Shown: positions 38,432 to 47,810 of the stretch, piece after piece
Layout of the letters: the number at the start of each line of letters is the position of its first letter
Numbering within the stretch: the first letter of the stretch is position 1
Assembly: GCA_910575275.1 (NCBI GenBank)
Contig: CAJTEE010000009.1
Coordinates: 1-64,000 of the forward strand
DNA length: 64,000 nucleotides
Direction: 5' to 3'
Source of the DNA: Lachnospiraceae bacterium
Lineage (GTDB): Bacteria > Bacillota > Clostridia > Lachnospirales > Lachnospiraceae
Notes under the pieces: generated by a model
The model's database searches: none
Seen by the model: only the letters and a program-made list of their open reading frames with translations
Told to the model about the DNA's origin: nothing
Program-made: the position numbers and the translations under genes

Positions 38432-39751
38432 ATGAAAGAGAGCAGAAAAAGAAGGATCAAAAGAATGGCGGCAGCCTGCCTGACAGGTGTACTGGCGGCA
38501 GCGTTGACCGCCTGCTCCGGCAGAGAGAAACCGGGTAAGAATCTGCTCACAACGAAGGCAGCCAGTGAAAAAATCGTGAATCTGTTTGGGCCGATGGAGA
38601 AATTGGATCCGAAGGCAGATAACATTGCAAGATCCGCATTTGACAGAACCATTTTTATGGCAGAGGAAAAGCTGGGAGTCCGGGTGGACTACAGAACCTA
38701 TACCGCTGAAAACTATCAGGAAAAAACGTATGATGACGTAACGATCGACCGGGCCAACAACAATATGGATGACTTTTACCTGCTGAATCCGGACACGATT
38801 CAGATACTGGGTGCAGAGGGAAAGCTTTTGGATCTTTCGGAGCTTGCATGTGTGGAAAATTTGAGAGAGGTCGTGAGAACAGCGAATACTGTTAACGGAA
38901 AGCTGGTCGCGATTCCGCAGGAGGTAGTGGCCTATGGCCTGTTCGTGAACAAGAATATGTTTGATCAGTATGACCTGCCTCTGCCGGAAACGCCGGAGGA
39001 TCTTCTGGAATGCTGCCGGGTTTTCCGGGAAAACGGGATCGAGACTCCGATCGGCGCCAACCGCTGGTGGCTGGAAAACTTTGTCTTCGCGCAGGCCTAT
39101 GCGGATCTGTACAATGGAGGGAACACAGAGGCAGAGATAGAGGCATTGAACCGCGGGGAGAGCAGGTACAGCGATTATATGCGGCCCGGCTTTGAGTATC
39201 TGAAGGAGCTGATAGACCGCGGCTATATTAATGCCCAAAAGGCGTATGTCTGTGAGGCGATCGAAGGGGAGGGTCCGGACTTTCTGGCCCAGAAAACACC
39301 GATCGTAATGGCATATTGGGGAGCCGCTAATTCAGAGACGGCCTATGGGGCTCCGGATTTTGAACTGCAGGTCATTGGATTTCCGAGCAGCCTGGGGCCG
39401 ATGCCGGTGGTCTCGATGACCGGATATGGCATTGGTGCGGAATCAGAACATTTGGAGGATGCAAAGCGTGTACTGGAAGTGATTCTGTCTGACGAAGCGC
39501 TCCGGATTTATACGGAGACGAATAAGGTGATTTCTCCCTCCAAAAATGTTGAGGTGGATTGTATCCCTGCCTTGAGACCGCTAAACGACCGGATCCGGGA
39601 GAATGTGTATGTGCTGGGCGCCAATGCGGGAATGAAGGTGGAACAGTGGGGAAATACGTGCCTGATTGTCCGGGAACTGCTAAACGGTGCCACGGTGGAT
39701 GAATGTATGGCAAGATTTGATGAGCTGCAGGAGGCGTCGCTTGGAAAGTAA
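38432..39751 (+). CDS. Extracellular solute-binding lipoprotein, family 1
   Basis: A 439-residue lipoprotein: the signal (residues 1-28) ends in AALTACSG with lipidated Cys near 28, and the mature part has the features of a carbohydrate-type binding protein (YGLFVNKNMFDQYDLPLPETPEDLLECC, GANRWWLENFVFAQAYADLYNGG, KTPIVMAYWGA). No permease or ATPase genes adjoin it. It is tightly coupled to the hybrid kinase gene (3-bp gap; AGGAAGGAATAGG as its binding site), pointing to a role as a sensory ligand receptor rather than only in transport. A terminator follows. Confidence 0.88.
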   Translation: MKESRKRRIKRMAAACLTGVLAAALTACSGREKPGKNLLTTKAASEKIVNLFGPMEKLDPKADNIARSAFDRTIFMAEEKLGVRVDYRTYTAENYQEKTYDDVTIDRANNNMDDFYLLNPDTIQILGAEGKLLDLSELACVENLREVVRTANTVNGKLVAIPQEVVAYGLFVNKNMFDQYDLPLPETPEDLLECCRVFRENGIETPIGANRWWLENFVFAQAYADLYNGGNTEAEIEALNRGESRYSDYMRPGFEYLKELIDRGYINAQKAYVCEAIEGEGPDFLAQKTPIVMAYWGAANSETAYGAPDFELQVIGFPSSLGPMPVVSMTGYGIGAESEHLEDAKRVLEVILSDEALRIYTETNKVISPSKNVEVDCIPALRPLNDRIRENVYVLGANAGMKVEQWGNTCLIVRELLNGATVDECMARFDELQEASLGK

Positions 39752-39786
39752 ACGGATGCAGCGCCAAAAGGAACGGTTTGTGCGGT

Positions 39787-39824
39787 CAGGCTTGGCAGTG
39801 GATACTGCCGGGCCTGCTTTTTTG
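39787..39824 (+). terminator. Intrinsic terminator after the solute-binding gene
   Basis: CAGGC-tt-GGCAGT pairs with ACTGCC-gg-GCCTG, followed by CTTTTTTG. Confidence 0.8.
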
Positions 39825-39897
39825 TATGAGACTGTTAGCACTCGTATAAAATGAGTGCTAAAAATGTATTGACATTTTTCTTCGCTGGTATTACAAT
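39822..39897 (+). promoter_or_regulatory. Tandem promoters of htpG around the CIRCE site
   Basis: P1: TTGTAT (39822-39827), 17 bp, TATAAA (39845-39850), overlapped by CIRCE. P2: TTGACA (39869-39874), 17 bp, TACAAT (39892-39897), a near-consensus promoter beginning 8 bp beyond CIRCE. Transcription from P1 should be blocked by HrcA; P2 might give basal expression. Confidence 0.65.
39835..39861. promoter_or_regulatory. CIRCE operator (HrcA site)
   Basis: A perfect TTAGCACTC-N9-GAGTGCTAA inverted repeat. CIRCE is bound by the heat-shock repressor HrcA, best known at the dnaK and groE operons. Here it precedes htpG by 117 bp. Confidence 0.93.
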
Positions 39898-39977
39898 AGT
39901 CCATGAAAAATAAAGGAATGAAAAGCCTGTGGCGTCTCTTGGAGTGCAGGTGAAACGATTGTAAGGAGTGAATGAAA

Positions 39978-41993
39978 ATGGCAAAGACCGGAAGTCTTTC
40001 AATTAACAGTGAGAACATATTCCCGATTATTAAAAAGTGGCTGTATTCCGATCATGATATTTTTTACCGCGAGCTGGTGAGCAACGGCTGTGACGCGATC
40101 ACAAAGTTAAAAAAGCTGGCGCTGATCGGAGAATATGAGGAGCCGGATGAGACGGAATACAAGGTACAGGTGACGGTAAATCCGAAGGAAAAGTCCGTAA
40201 CCATCACGGATAACGGTATCGGTATGACCGAGGAGGAGGTCGAGGAGTACATCAACCAGATCGCCTTCTCCGGCGCGCAGGATTTCCTGAACAAATATAA
40301 GGATAAGGCGAACGAGGATCAGATCATCGGCCATTTTGGTCTTGGCTTTTATTCGGCATTTATGGTGGCCGATAAGGTGACGATTGATACGCTGTCCTAT
40401 AAGGAAGGGGCAAAGGCAGTCCGCTGGGAGTCTGAGGGCGGCACAGAGTTTGCGATGACCGACGGCGATAAGGAACAGATCGGAACCACGATCACTCTGT
40501 ATCTGAACGAGGACAGCACGGAGTTCTGCAATGAATACCGGGCAAAAGAGGTAATCGAAAAATACTGCGCGTTTATGCCGGTGGAGATCTATATTGCCGA
40601 TGAGACGGCCGAGCCGCAGTACGATACGATCGAAAAGGACGAGCTGACGGAAAAGGATACGATTATCGAGACAATCCTTGAGGAGGCCAAGACCGAGGAG
40701 AAGGAAAACGAGGATGGGACCAAGGAGACCGTCGAAGTATCTCCGGCCAGAGAGAAATATAAGATCCTCCGCCGTCCGAAGCCGGTTAACGATATAAGCC
40801 CGCTCTGGAACAAGCATCCGAACGAGTGCACGGAGGAAAACTACAAGGAATTTTACCGCAAGGTATTTATGGATTTTAAGGAGCCTCTGTTCTGGATCCA
40901 TCTGAACATGGATTATCCGTTTAATCTTCGGGGCATCCTCTACTTCCCGAAAATCAACATGGAATACGAGAGTATCGAAGGGAAGATTAAGCTTTACAAC
41001 AATCAGGTATTCATCGCGGATAATATTAAGGAAGTAATTCCGGAATTCCTGATGCTCCTAAAGGGCGTGATCGACTGTCCGGACCTGCCGCTTAATGTGT
41101 CACGAAGCGCGTTGCAGAACGACGGCTTTGTGAAGAAAATTTCCGATTATATCACGAAGAAAGTCGCAGACAAGCTTTCCGGCATGTGCAAGACGGATCG
41201 CGAGAATTATGAAAAATACTGGGATGACATCAATCCGTTTATCAAGTTCGGCTGCTTAAAGGATGAAAAGTTTGCCGAAAAGATGAATGACTACATTATT
41301 TTCAAGAATCTTGAGGGCAAATACCTGACCTTGAAGGACTGCCTGGATGCCAACAAGGAAAAGGGCCATGAAAACCAGGTCTTCTATGTGACCGATGAGA
41401 GAGAGCAAAGCCAGTACATCAACCTGTTTAAGGAGGCCGGGCTCGATGCCGTGATCTTAAAGCATCCGATCGACTCCCCGTTTATCAGCCATTTGGAGCA
41501 GAAGAACGAGGGCGTCAAGTTCCTCCGCATTGATGCAGATGTGAACGATACCTTCAAGGACGAGACAGGCGAGACGGACGAAGCGGCGAAGGAGCAGGAG
41601 AAGAAGGATGCCGAGGCGCTTGGCGAGATCTTTAAGAAGGCGGTCGGGAATGACAAGCTGGAGGTCAAGGTTGAAAAGCTGAAGAATGCCGGCCTGTCCT
41701 CCATGATTACCGTGTCCGAGGAGAGCCGGAGAATGCAGGAAATGATGCGGATGTACAGCATGAACGGCGGAGGCATGGACATGTTCCCGGCGTCGGAGAC
41801 GTTGGTCTTAAACGCCAACAATAGCCTCGTGCAGTATGTATTAAATCACCGTGACGGCGAGAATACCGGAAAGCTCTGCGAGCAGCTTTATGATCTGGCG
41901 AAGCTTGCACACGGCAGCCTTTCTCCCGACCGTATGACGAAATTCATCGCCAGGAGCAGTGAGATCCTGTCGCTGATGACCGAGGAAAACTAA
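39978..41993 (+). CDS. htpG: Molecular chaperone HtpG (Hsp90)
   Basis: A 671-residue ATP-dependent chaperone. The GHKL ATPase domain includes ELVSNGCDAITKL, TITDNGIGMTEEEV and GHFGLGFYSAFMVAD; the middle domain has FWIHLNMDYPFNLRGILYFP and the conserved DLPLNVSRSALQND; the C-terminal dimerisation domain has an acidic DETGETDEAAKEQEKKD stretch before it. The ATG at 39978 is 9 bp after AAGGAG and preferred to the ATG six bases earlier. Unlike B. subtilis, where htpG is not under HrcA, the gene has a perfect CIRCE upstream. The CPBP protease gene follows by 17 bp and may be co-transcribed. Confidence 0.97.
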   Translation: MAKTGSLSINSENIFPIIKKWLYSDHDIFYRELVSNGCDAITKLKKLALIGEYEEPDETEYKVQVTVNPKEKSVTITDNGIGMTEEEVEEYINQIAFSGAQDFLNKYKDKANEDQIIGHFGLGFYSAFMVADKVTIDTLSYKEGAKAVRWESEGGTEFAMTDGDKEQIGTTITLYLNEDSTEFCNEYRAKEVIEKYCAFMPVEIYIADETAEPQYDTIEKDELTEKDTIIETILEEAKTEEKENEDGTKETVEVSPAREKYKILRRPKPVNDISPLWNKHPNECTEENYKEFYRKVFMDFKEPLFWIHLNMDYPFNLRGILYFPKINMEYESIEGKIKLYNNQVFIADNIKEVIPEFLMLLKGVIDCPDLPLNVSRSALQNDGFVKKISDYITKKVADKLSGMCKTDRENYEKYWDDINPFIKFGCLKDEKFAEKMNDYIIFKNLEGKYLTLKDCLDANKEKGHENQVFYVTDEREQSQYINLFKEAGLDAVILKHPIDSPFISHLEQKNEGVKFLRIDADVNDTFKDETGETDEAAKEQEKKDAEALGEIFKKAVGNDKLEVKVEKLKNAGLSSMITVSEESRRMQEMMRMYSMNGGGMDMFPASETLVLNANNSLVQYVLNHRDGENTGKLCEQLYDLAKLAHGSLSPDRMTKFIARSSEILSLMTEEN

Positions 41994-42010
41994 AACCAAA
42001 GGAAAGGGAT

Positions 42011-42976
42011 ATGGAAGCTTCAAGGAGAGAGTATTTTTTCAGTTTTACAAGGATCGGAATGGCGCTTGGGATAATGATGGGACTTAGGACGCCCGCGCTC
42101 TGGATCTATCTATCAATCAGCAGCTTCCTCATGAACCAGGAGGCCGGCGTTTTTCGCTGGCTTTCCTGGCTTTTCCATTCTGACTGGACGGGACTTTTGA
42201 CGGAACATCTGCTTATATTCGGAGGACTGTATCTGTCTGCCTATCTGTTTGTCAAAGGTATGCCAAAGACAGAAGGCGCGCCAAGACGGCTGGTCCCCGG
42301 AGAGTTTATTGTATGCCTGGTGCTCGCGCTCGGGATCGGCACTCTCCTTAATATAGGGGGGAATCTGATCAATACCTTTTTCAGCCTGTTTAATCATAAG
42401 ACGGTAGATGAGATGAATCCGATCGTGGAGGCGTTAGGAAATCCCACCATGGATATGCTGCTTTACGCCTGCTTTTTGGGGCCGGTGATGGAGGAGCTTG
42501 TCTTCCGCGGATTTCTTTTAAAACGCACACGCCGCTTCGGAGACCGCACGGCGGTCGTGTTCTGCTCGGTGGCATTCGGACTGATGCATGGAAATCTGGT
42601 GCAGTTTTTGTACGCAGTGTTTATCGGGCTGATTCTGGGATATGTGGCGGTGAAGACGAACAGACTGCGCGATGCGATCCTGCTTCATATAGCCTTTAAC
42701 AGCTATTCGTCGGTCGTCCAGGAGGGGTATTTGTTCTGGGAAAGCCGCGGATATGAGAGAATGGAGCTATTGTATCTGTTGGGTGTGCTTGTGGTGGAGG
42801 TGCTTTTTATGGTGAGTGCTGTGGTGCTTTTATGCAAAAACAGCAGGAGGGCCGGCCGGGAGCTGGCGCTTGCCAACGGAGCGTATTCGCCGTATAAAAA
42901 GTATGTATATTTGAACCCGGGATTTGCATTGTTCGCAGGGCTTTGTGTGTGGGAGATGCTGTATTATATCCTATAA
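42011..42976 (+). CDS. CPBP-family intramembrane metalloprotease
   Basis: A 321-residue membrane protein with about seven to eight hydrophobic segments. The CPBP (CAAX protease/bacteriocin-processing) motifs are present: EELVFRGFLLKRT (Glu-Glu and Arg), FGLMHGNLVQFLYAVFIG (His) and LHIAFNSYSS (His and Asn). These enzymes cleave membrane substrates, but the target is unknown. The gene starts 17 bp after htpG (AAAGGGATATGG), suggesting read-through from the heat-shock promoters and perhaps a role in membrane protein quality control (inference). Confidence 0.88.
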   Translation: MEASRREYFFSFTRIGMALGIMMGLRTPALWIYLSISSFLMNQEAGVFRWLSWLFHSDWTGLLTEHLLIFGGLYLSAYLFVKGMPKTEGAPRRLVPGEFIVCLVLALGIGTLLNIGGNLINTFFSLFNHKTVDEMNPIVEALGNPTMDMLLYACFLGPVMEELVFRGFLLKRTRRFGDRTAVVFCSVAFGLMHGNLVQFLYAVFIGLILGYVAVKTNRLRDAILLHIAFNSYSSVVQEGYLFWESRGYERMELLYLLGVLVVEVLFMVSAVVLLCKNSRRAGRELALANGAYSPYKKYVYLNPGFALFAGLCVWEMLYYIL

Positions 42977-43355
42977 TAGAACAGTTCGGATCCCCTCTGC
43001 ACTGTCGCTCTGTTGTAATCCCTGCCTTCTGTGTACCCTTGTTCACTAAGGATAAAGCTTTCTTACTAATAAATGAGTGGAAAACAAGCTGCTTTTAGAG
43101 AGTGTCAATGAATTTTGGCGCGGCCGCGCGCGGAGTGAGGTCACTGCGGCGGAACGGAATTATGTCGCTGAAGCAACCCGCTATGGGCGGAGAATCCTGC
43201 AAGCAGGATTTCTTTTTGTCATGAGAGAAGACATGAGAATGGGTATTGACTTTCTGCCTTTTTAATATTATAATAAGTAGTAATAAATACTACATCTCAA
43301 AGTAAAAGAAAGATATGCGGCGCAGGGCGGCTTTGAGAAGGCTGGAGGAAGCAAT
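42977..43355. other. Intergenic gap of 379 bp
   Basis: No supported gene. It includes a GC-rich patch (about 43115-43135), a small hairpin AATCCTGC-aag-CAGGATT followed by TCTTTTTGTC (43191-43218), which may be a weak rightward terminator, and the degV promoter. A 62-codon frame at 43077-43265 spans the hairpin and has no ribosome binding site. Confidence 0.5.
43246..43274 (+). promoter_or_regulatory. degV promoter
   Basis: TTGACT (43246-43251), 17 bp, TATAAT (43269-43274), about 80 bp before the start codon. Confidence 0.8.
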
Positions 43356-44192
43356 ATGCGTTATAAGATTATCGGCGACAGTTGTCTGGATCTGCCGGAT
43401 GAACTCAAACAGGATCCGCACTACGAGACGATCCCCTTTACGATCATGGTGGACGGCTATCAGGTGATCGACGACGAGAGCTTTGATCAGGGTCGGTTTC
43501 TTGAACTGGTAAGAAACAGTCCGGAGTGCCCCAAGACGGCTTGCCCGTCGCCGGAGATGTTTAAAAAGGCATACGGCTGCGAGGAAGAAAATGTATTTGT
43601 GATCACGATCTCGGGGCCCTTAAGCGGCAGCTACAACAGCGCGGAGCTGGCCAAAAAGCTGTACGAGGAGGAATTCGGAAAGAAAAATATTGCGGTGATC
43701 AATTCCGAATCGGCATCCGGCGGCGAGGCCAATATTGCGCTGCTGATCCGTGACCTCTGCGAACAGGGACTTTCTTTTGAGGAGATCGAGCGGGAGGCGC
43801 TTGCGTATCGTGACCGTATGAAGACCTATTTTGTCCTGGAAACACTGGATACGCTCCGCAAGAACGGACGCCTCACCGGCCTGCAGGCGTTTTTTGCAAC
43901 GAAGTTAAACATTAAGCCGATCATGAGCGCTGAGGGAGGCGTTATTATCAAGCTGGACCAGGCCAGGGGGATCCAGAAGGCGCTGCAGCGAATGACGGAG
44001 ATCGTGGTGAGAAATGCAGGGGACACATCAAAAAAGCGCCTGATTATCTCACATTGCAACGCACCAGAACGGGCAAAGTATGTAAAAGAGAAGCTCTGTG
44101 CACTCGCAGAGTTTAAGGAGGTGCTGATTACCGGTATGACAGGCCTTGCGACGGTGTACGCGAACGACGGCGGGATTATTGTGACACTGTAG
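43356..44192 (+). CDS. DegV-family fatty-acid-binding protein
   Basis: A 278-residue protein of the DegV (FakB-like) family: the N-terminal IIGDSCLDLPDELKQD motif, ITISGPLSGSYNSAELAKK in domain 1, and TYFVLETLDTLRKNGRLTG in domain 2, which line the fatty-acid pocket in FakB proteins. FakB proteins present fatty acids to the kinase FakA; no fakA is nearby. GAAGGCTGGAGGAAGC precedes the ATG. Its 3' end overlaps the convergent radical SAM gene by 17 bp. Confidence 0.9.
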   Translation: MRYKIIGDSCLDLPDELKQDPHYETIPFTIMVDGYQVIDDESFDQGRFLELVRNSPECPKTACPSPEMFKKAYGCEEENVFVITISGPLSGSYNSAELAKKLYEEEFGKKNIAVINSESASGGEANIALLIRDLCEQGLSFEEIEREALAYRDRMKTYFVLETLDTLRKNGRLTGLQAFFATKLNIKPIMSAEGGVIIKLDQARGIQKALQRMTEIVVRNAGDTSKKRLIISHCNAPERAKYVKEKLCALAEFKEVLITGMTGLATVYANDGGIIVTL

Positions 44193-45153
44193 GACGTTCA
44201 AACGAAATGCCCTGCCAGATCCCGTTTTCCTTTAAATAATGAAGAAACGTGTTCAGAAAACGATGTTTATCGGCGGTCCAAAGAGGGGCGATCAGATCCT
44301 TCTTTGGGCCGTCTCCGGTTAAACGGTGGATGACCGTCTTTGGCGGCAGGAGGGAGAGGCATTTCCCGAGGAGAGTAAGGCAGGCCTCCATCTCCATAGC
44401 CTGAAAGCAGCCCGCCTCATAAAGCGAGGCCAGATCGGTTCCCCGGAGCACATGCAGGAGCTGCAGCTTGATCCCGTCGATGCGTCTGGCGGCCAGATGG
44501 CGGACCGTCGCCAGGCAGTCCTCGTCTGTTTCACCCGGCAGTCCGAGAATGACATGCACAATGACGGAAAGCCCGGCCTCACGCAGGCGGGACAGGGCGT
44601 CCTCAAAGACGGAAAGCGGGTAGCCGCGGCGGATGAATTCCGCCGTTTTTTCGTGGATGGTTTGTAAGCCCAGCTCGACCCAGACGGGCTTGATTTGATT
44701 CAGATCGGAAAGGAGCGCGACTGTTTCCGGCGGCAGGCAGTCCGGTCTCGTGGCGACAGAGAGCGCGCAGACCTCCGGAAAGGCGATGGCTTCGGAAAAC
44801 AGTGCCTTCAGATAGGGGAGAGGTGCGTAGGTATTCGTATAGGATTGGAAGTAGGCAATGTAGGAAAGGCCGGCCGCCATGCTGCCCTTGGGGAGCTTTC
44901 GGCTGATCCGGCTTTTTGCGTCCGCAAACTGGCCGGCCAGGCTGTCCGTCCTCGGAGCGGCGAAGTCCCCGGAACCGCCGGCGCTGCAGAAAATGCAGCC
45001 GCCGGTCCCGAGCGTGCCGTCCCGATTGGGGCAGGTCATGCCGACGTCCAGAGCCAGCTTGTAGACTTTCCTTCCAAAAGTTTCTTTTAAATAGAAGTCG
45101 AGAGAATGCCAGGGCTTGCCGTTCCAGTTTCGGCAGTGAGATTCGTCTGTCAT
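44176..45153 (-). CDS. Radical SAM protein, YtqA/TIGR01212 group
   Basis: A 325-residue radical SAM enzyme. The cluster motif is CPNRDGTLGTGGCIFCSAGG (near 35-55), followed by YFQSYTNTYAPLPYLKALF, LSVATRPDCLPPET and VWVELGLQTIHEKTAEFIRRG, all typical of the YtqA (YhcC-like) group. The reaction is not firmly established for the group. The start at 45151-45153 fits the family's N-terminus (WHSLDFYLKETFG); the 77 codons upstream are not protein-like. The ribosome binding site is weak. It overlaps degV at the 3' ends. Confidence 0.88.
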   Translation of the reverse strand: MTDESHCRNWNGKPWHSLDFYLKETFGRKVYKLALDVGMTCPNRDGTLGTGGCIFCSAGGSGDFAAPRTDSLAGQFADAKSRISRKLPKGSMAAGLSYIAYFQSYTNTYAPLPYLKALFSEAIAFPEVCALSVATRPDCLPPETVALLSDLNQIKPVWVELGLQTIHEKTAEFIRRGYPLSVFEDALSRLREAGLSVIVHVILGLPGETDEDCLATVRHLAARRIDGIKLQLLHVLRGTDLASLYEAGCFQAMEMEACLTLLGKCLSLLPPKTVIHRLTGDGPKKDLIAPLWTADKHRFLNTFLHYLKENGIWQGISFERPTVSQ

Positions 45154-45314
45154 ACAGGGTCCGCCTTTCCGGCCGCGCCGCAGGAAATATTTTGGCGTCT
45201 GGCCGGAAGGACTGCGGAGCGGCCTCTGCGGTCGAGTATAGCAGATTTTGGCTTGAAACGGAAGCTCGATTTTCCCGCCGCCTCGAAAATAGCAAGGGGT
45301 TCCCGGCTTTTTGA

Positions 45315-46250
45315 TCAAAGCGGAAGCATTTTCCAGCTTTCCAGTCCGGCGGCAATTAACTTCATTCCGTTTAGGTAGGTCCATTCCCCGTTCTGCTCAT
45401 AGAGGTCAAAATCCACGCAGAAGACGGAGTAAGCCAGGACCTTGCCGGTATCCATGACGGTCCGGATATTGCTCATGACGGTTTCGACCGTATGGCCGCC
45501 CGGGACGACCTTGGCATAGGCCGGGATATATTCCGGCGCCAGAATGTCCACATCCACGGACAGGTAAATCGCATCCACCTCCGCGGCCAGGCGTTCGACA
45601 GCTTCCTTCCAGACTGTCGGATCGTCAAAGCCTGCGGCGTCGATCTGCGTGCTTCCCGCCGCTTTGAGATTGCGGTCAAAGGACTCGATATTGGCCCTGC
45701 CGTCGCTTGCGAGTACATGTCTTCCGTCCAGGGGCTTTACGAGCCCGCAGCCCTCGACCCGCCAGGATTCGTACGTCTGCCCGACGGCGGCGGAGACGGG
45801 GAAACCGACGAACCGTGTCTCCGGCTCGGCCGGGTCTTCGATGATCCGGTTGTCGGCGTGCGCGTCGATCCAGATCAGGCCGATCTTCTTATCCGTCCCG
45901 ATCGCGCGCTGGATGCCGCCCGCGATGGCGGGAGCGTATGCACAGTAGCCGTCCGCGATGAGGACGCCCCTGCCGCTTCGGATGCCGTCGCAGACCGCGT
46001 CAGAAAAATCTTTGGGAACCGAGAGGTACGGGCTGCGCCCCGGATAATGCTCCGCGTCGATCTCGCGGATCGCAAAGGGGACGCCGGCCTTATGGTAGAC
46101 GCCGCAGAGCCGGTATAAGTCCGCGCTTCGGGGCTGTGTAAATTCCCTGAGCGGATCGGTTACGGTATACGGGACCGTATGCGGGTTCACCTTCCAGCAG
46201 TTGTAGCAGTATTTGCATTCGATGACGGACAATTCTTTCAGAGCTTTCAA
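45315..46250 (-). CDS. Arginase-superfamily hydrolase with an altered metal site
   Basis: A 311-residue ureohydrolase-fold protein. The metal-binding motifs LIWIDAHADNR and LSVDVDILAPE are present, but the first ligand motif, usually GGDHS, reads DGYCA, so a His ligand is replaced by Cys. Such a change is seen in some uncharacterised arginase-like proteins. I prefer the TTG start at 46248-46250, which overlaps the carrier gene's stop (TTGA) and follows AGGAGGGGAGG; the ATG at 46283 would lie further inside the carrier gene. Coupling to a GltS-type glutamate carrier suggests a substrate that yields or resembles glutamate (formiminoglutamate, for instance), which is inference. Confidence 0.82.
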   Translation of the reverse strand: MKALKELSVIECKYCYNCWKVNPHTVPYTVTDPLREFTQPRSADLYRLCGVYHKAGVPFAIREIDAEHYPGRSPYLSVPKDFSDAVCDGIRSGRGVLIADGYCAYAPAIAGGIQRAIGTDKKIGLIWIDAHADNRIIEDPAEPETRFVGFPVSAAVGQTYESWRVEGCGLVKPLDGRHVLASDGRANIESFDRNLKAAGSTQIDAAGFDDPTVWKEAVERLAAEVDAIYLSVDVDILAPEYIPAYAKVVPGGHTVETVMSNIRTVMDTGKVLAYSVFCVDFDLYEQNGEWTYLNGMKLIAAGLESWKMLPL

Positions 46251-47644
46251 GCGGCCTCCCCTCCTATCTGTTTTTTCTTCCACACTCCAAACATGAGCAA
46301 AAGCACAAAGAGCACGGCCGCGTGCGCTCCGGTGAACAGAAACGCGCTGAAGGCGCCGTTTGCGACCACATACGGGAAGATGATCGCGACCATGGCGACG
46401 CAGTAAAACGTATTTAACGTGTAGGCGATGGAGAAATCCTCCATGGCGTTGGATTTGAAATCCGGGTCAACCATACGAGTCATCAGGACGCCGGTAATGA
46501 AATCCCCGGTCATCATGCCGAGCGGGCCCATGCTTTTCTCCACCCAGTTCTCCTGCACAAAGCGGCTGTTTAAGAACAAAAGTACCGGGACCGTGACGGC
46601 AAAGCCTAGGACGGAGGTGACGAGGAGCGGAAGCCAATATTCCGCGATCAGGGCAATGGGCATGCTCATGATGGCGGCCGTGACGATAAAGTCCGTGACG
46701 CAGCCCTGTAAGCGGCTCTTGATATTGGGATCAAAGTAACGGTCCCAGCCGAGTGCCCGGGTAACGGGCCAGAGAATATACATGGCGATCAGCATCCAGA
46801 ACCACTGCGAGAGAGAGGTCAGGTAAGGAATCTGATTGGCCTTGATAAAACCGTGGATCAGATAGCCGGTCCCGACGGCGAGGAAGATATAGGCAAGGTG
46901 CAGAGAGAGCGTATCGAGGGAGCCGCCCGCCGTGGTCAGCTCGCCTGCCGAGGGTCTGCCCTCCTTATCCTGATAGAGCCCGACCTTCATCTCAATGGGG
47001 AGTGCGCCCGGATTTTTTACATAATGAGTCCGGCCCCTTCTCGCCATGAGATTTAAGACAATGATGCCGAGCAGGATGCCGAAGACCATTCCGATCGTGG
47101 AGAAGGTCATGGCCACGCCCTGCGCAACCTCCCAATAGTCCTGGCCCAGCCCCTCGAAGATTCCGCCGACCGTCGAGGCCGTGCCGTGGCCGCCGCAGAA
47201 GCCGACCATCATTTCCGCGCCGTAGCCGGCATAGACGGGAGCGCCTACAGCATTACAGACAACGTTGACGAGAAAACCGATGGCAAACTGGAGTGCGCTG
47301 ATGAGTGTAATAATGATGCCGATGCTGATCGCGTCGAAGCGTTTGAAAAGCTCCCCCTTTTTGAGGCGCGTGGCACACATGGGCATCGCGGCGATAATAA
47401 GGGCAAAGAAACGGCCCGGCATGTTGGAGGCGGTCGCCATGACCTCCTCGGAAAACGGCAGGATGCCGAGCATGCGCGGCCCGAGAAGCAGGCCGATAAA
47501 ACCTCCGATTACGCAGGCTGGAAGGAACAGAGTCTGTAAGGGCTTTACCTTTGCGCGTAGAATGGTTCCGACGAGCAGAAGTACGCCGATGATGGACATG
47601 GTTTTTAAAAATGTATCAAGCTGTATGGCTGTCATAGGTTTCAT
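46247..47644 (-). CDS. Sodium/glutamate symporter, GltS family
   Basis: A 465-residue membrane carrier with about ten to twelve hydrophobic segments and the GltS signature GFCGGHGTASTVGGIFEGLG in the first half. The second half repeats the topology (TDFIVTAAIMSMPIALIAEYW, MTGDFITGVLMTRMVDP). It imports glutamate or a related anion with sodium. AAGGGGGAAATG holds the start. It is the first gene of a two-gene unit with the arginase-like hydrolase and is transcribed from a near-consensus promoter beside IclR-type palindromes, so it is likely induced by the carrier's substrate. Confidence 0.92.
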   Translation of the reverse strand: MKPMTAIQLDTFLKTMSIIGVLLLVGTILRAKVKPLQTLFLPACVIGGFIGLLLGPRMLGILPFSEEVMATASNMPGRFFALIIAAMPMCATRLKKGELFKRFDAISIGIIITLISALQFAIGFLVNVVCNAVGAPVYAGYGAEMMVGFCGGHGTASTVGGIFEGLGQDYWEVAQGVAMTFSTIGMVFGILLGIIVLNLMARRGRTHYVKNPGALPIEMKVGLYQDKEGRPSAGELTTAGGSLDTLSLHLAYIFLAVGTGYLIHGFIKANQIPYLTSLSQWFWMLIAMYILWPVTRALGWDRYFDPNIKSRLQGCVTDFIVTAAIMSMPIALIAEYWLPLLVTSVLGFAVTVPVLLFLNSRFVQENWVEKSMGPLGMMTGDFITGVLMTRMVDPDFKSNAMEDFSIAYTLNTFYCVAMVAIIFPYVVANGAFSAFLFTGAHAAVLFVLLLMFGVWKKKQIGGEAA

Positions 47645-47810
47645 TTCCCCCTTTTTTATTTTTGGGAAGCTTCAGAGGCTCTCCTGCACCTGCTTTTGCA
47701 GCAGGCGAAAACCGTTTGATCAGTCCGGGTGCATAGAGATTCTAAAAAGCTGATTGGAAGATTAGAGCGTATTTGAAAATTACTTCTCAACAACTCCTAA
47801 ATTCCGAAAA

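Noticed and set aside
40107-40901. 264-codon frame antisense to htpG
   Set aside because: Shadow of a well-conserved chaperone gene; Leu/Arg/Ile-rich with no motif and no start signal.
43077-43265. 62-codon frame before degV
   Set aside because: No ribosome binding site; it crosses a hairpin with T-run and the degV promoter.
47760-47785. Possible truncated MITE end (AGAGCGTATTTGAAAATTA)
   Set aside because: Only about 17 bases resemble the MITE terminus and no partner end was found nearby.
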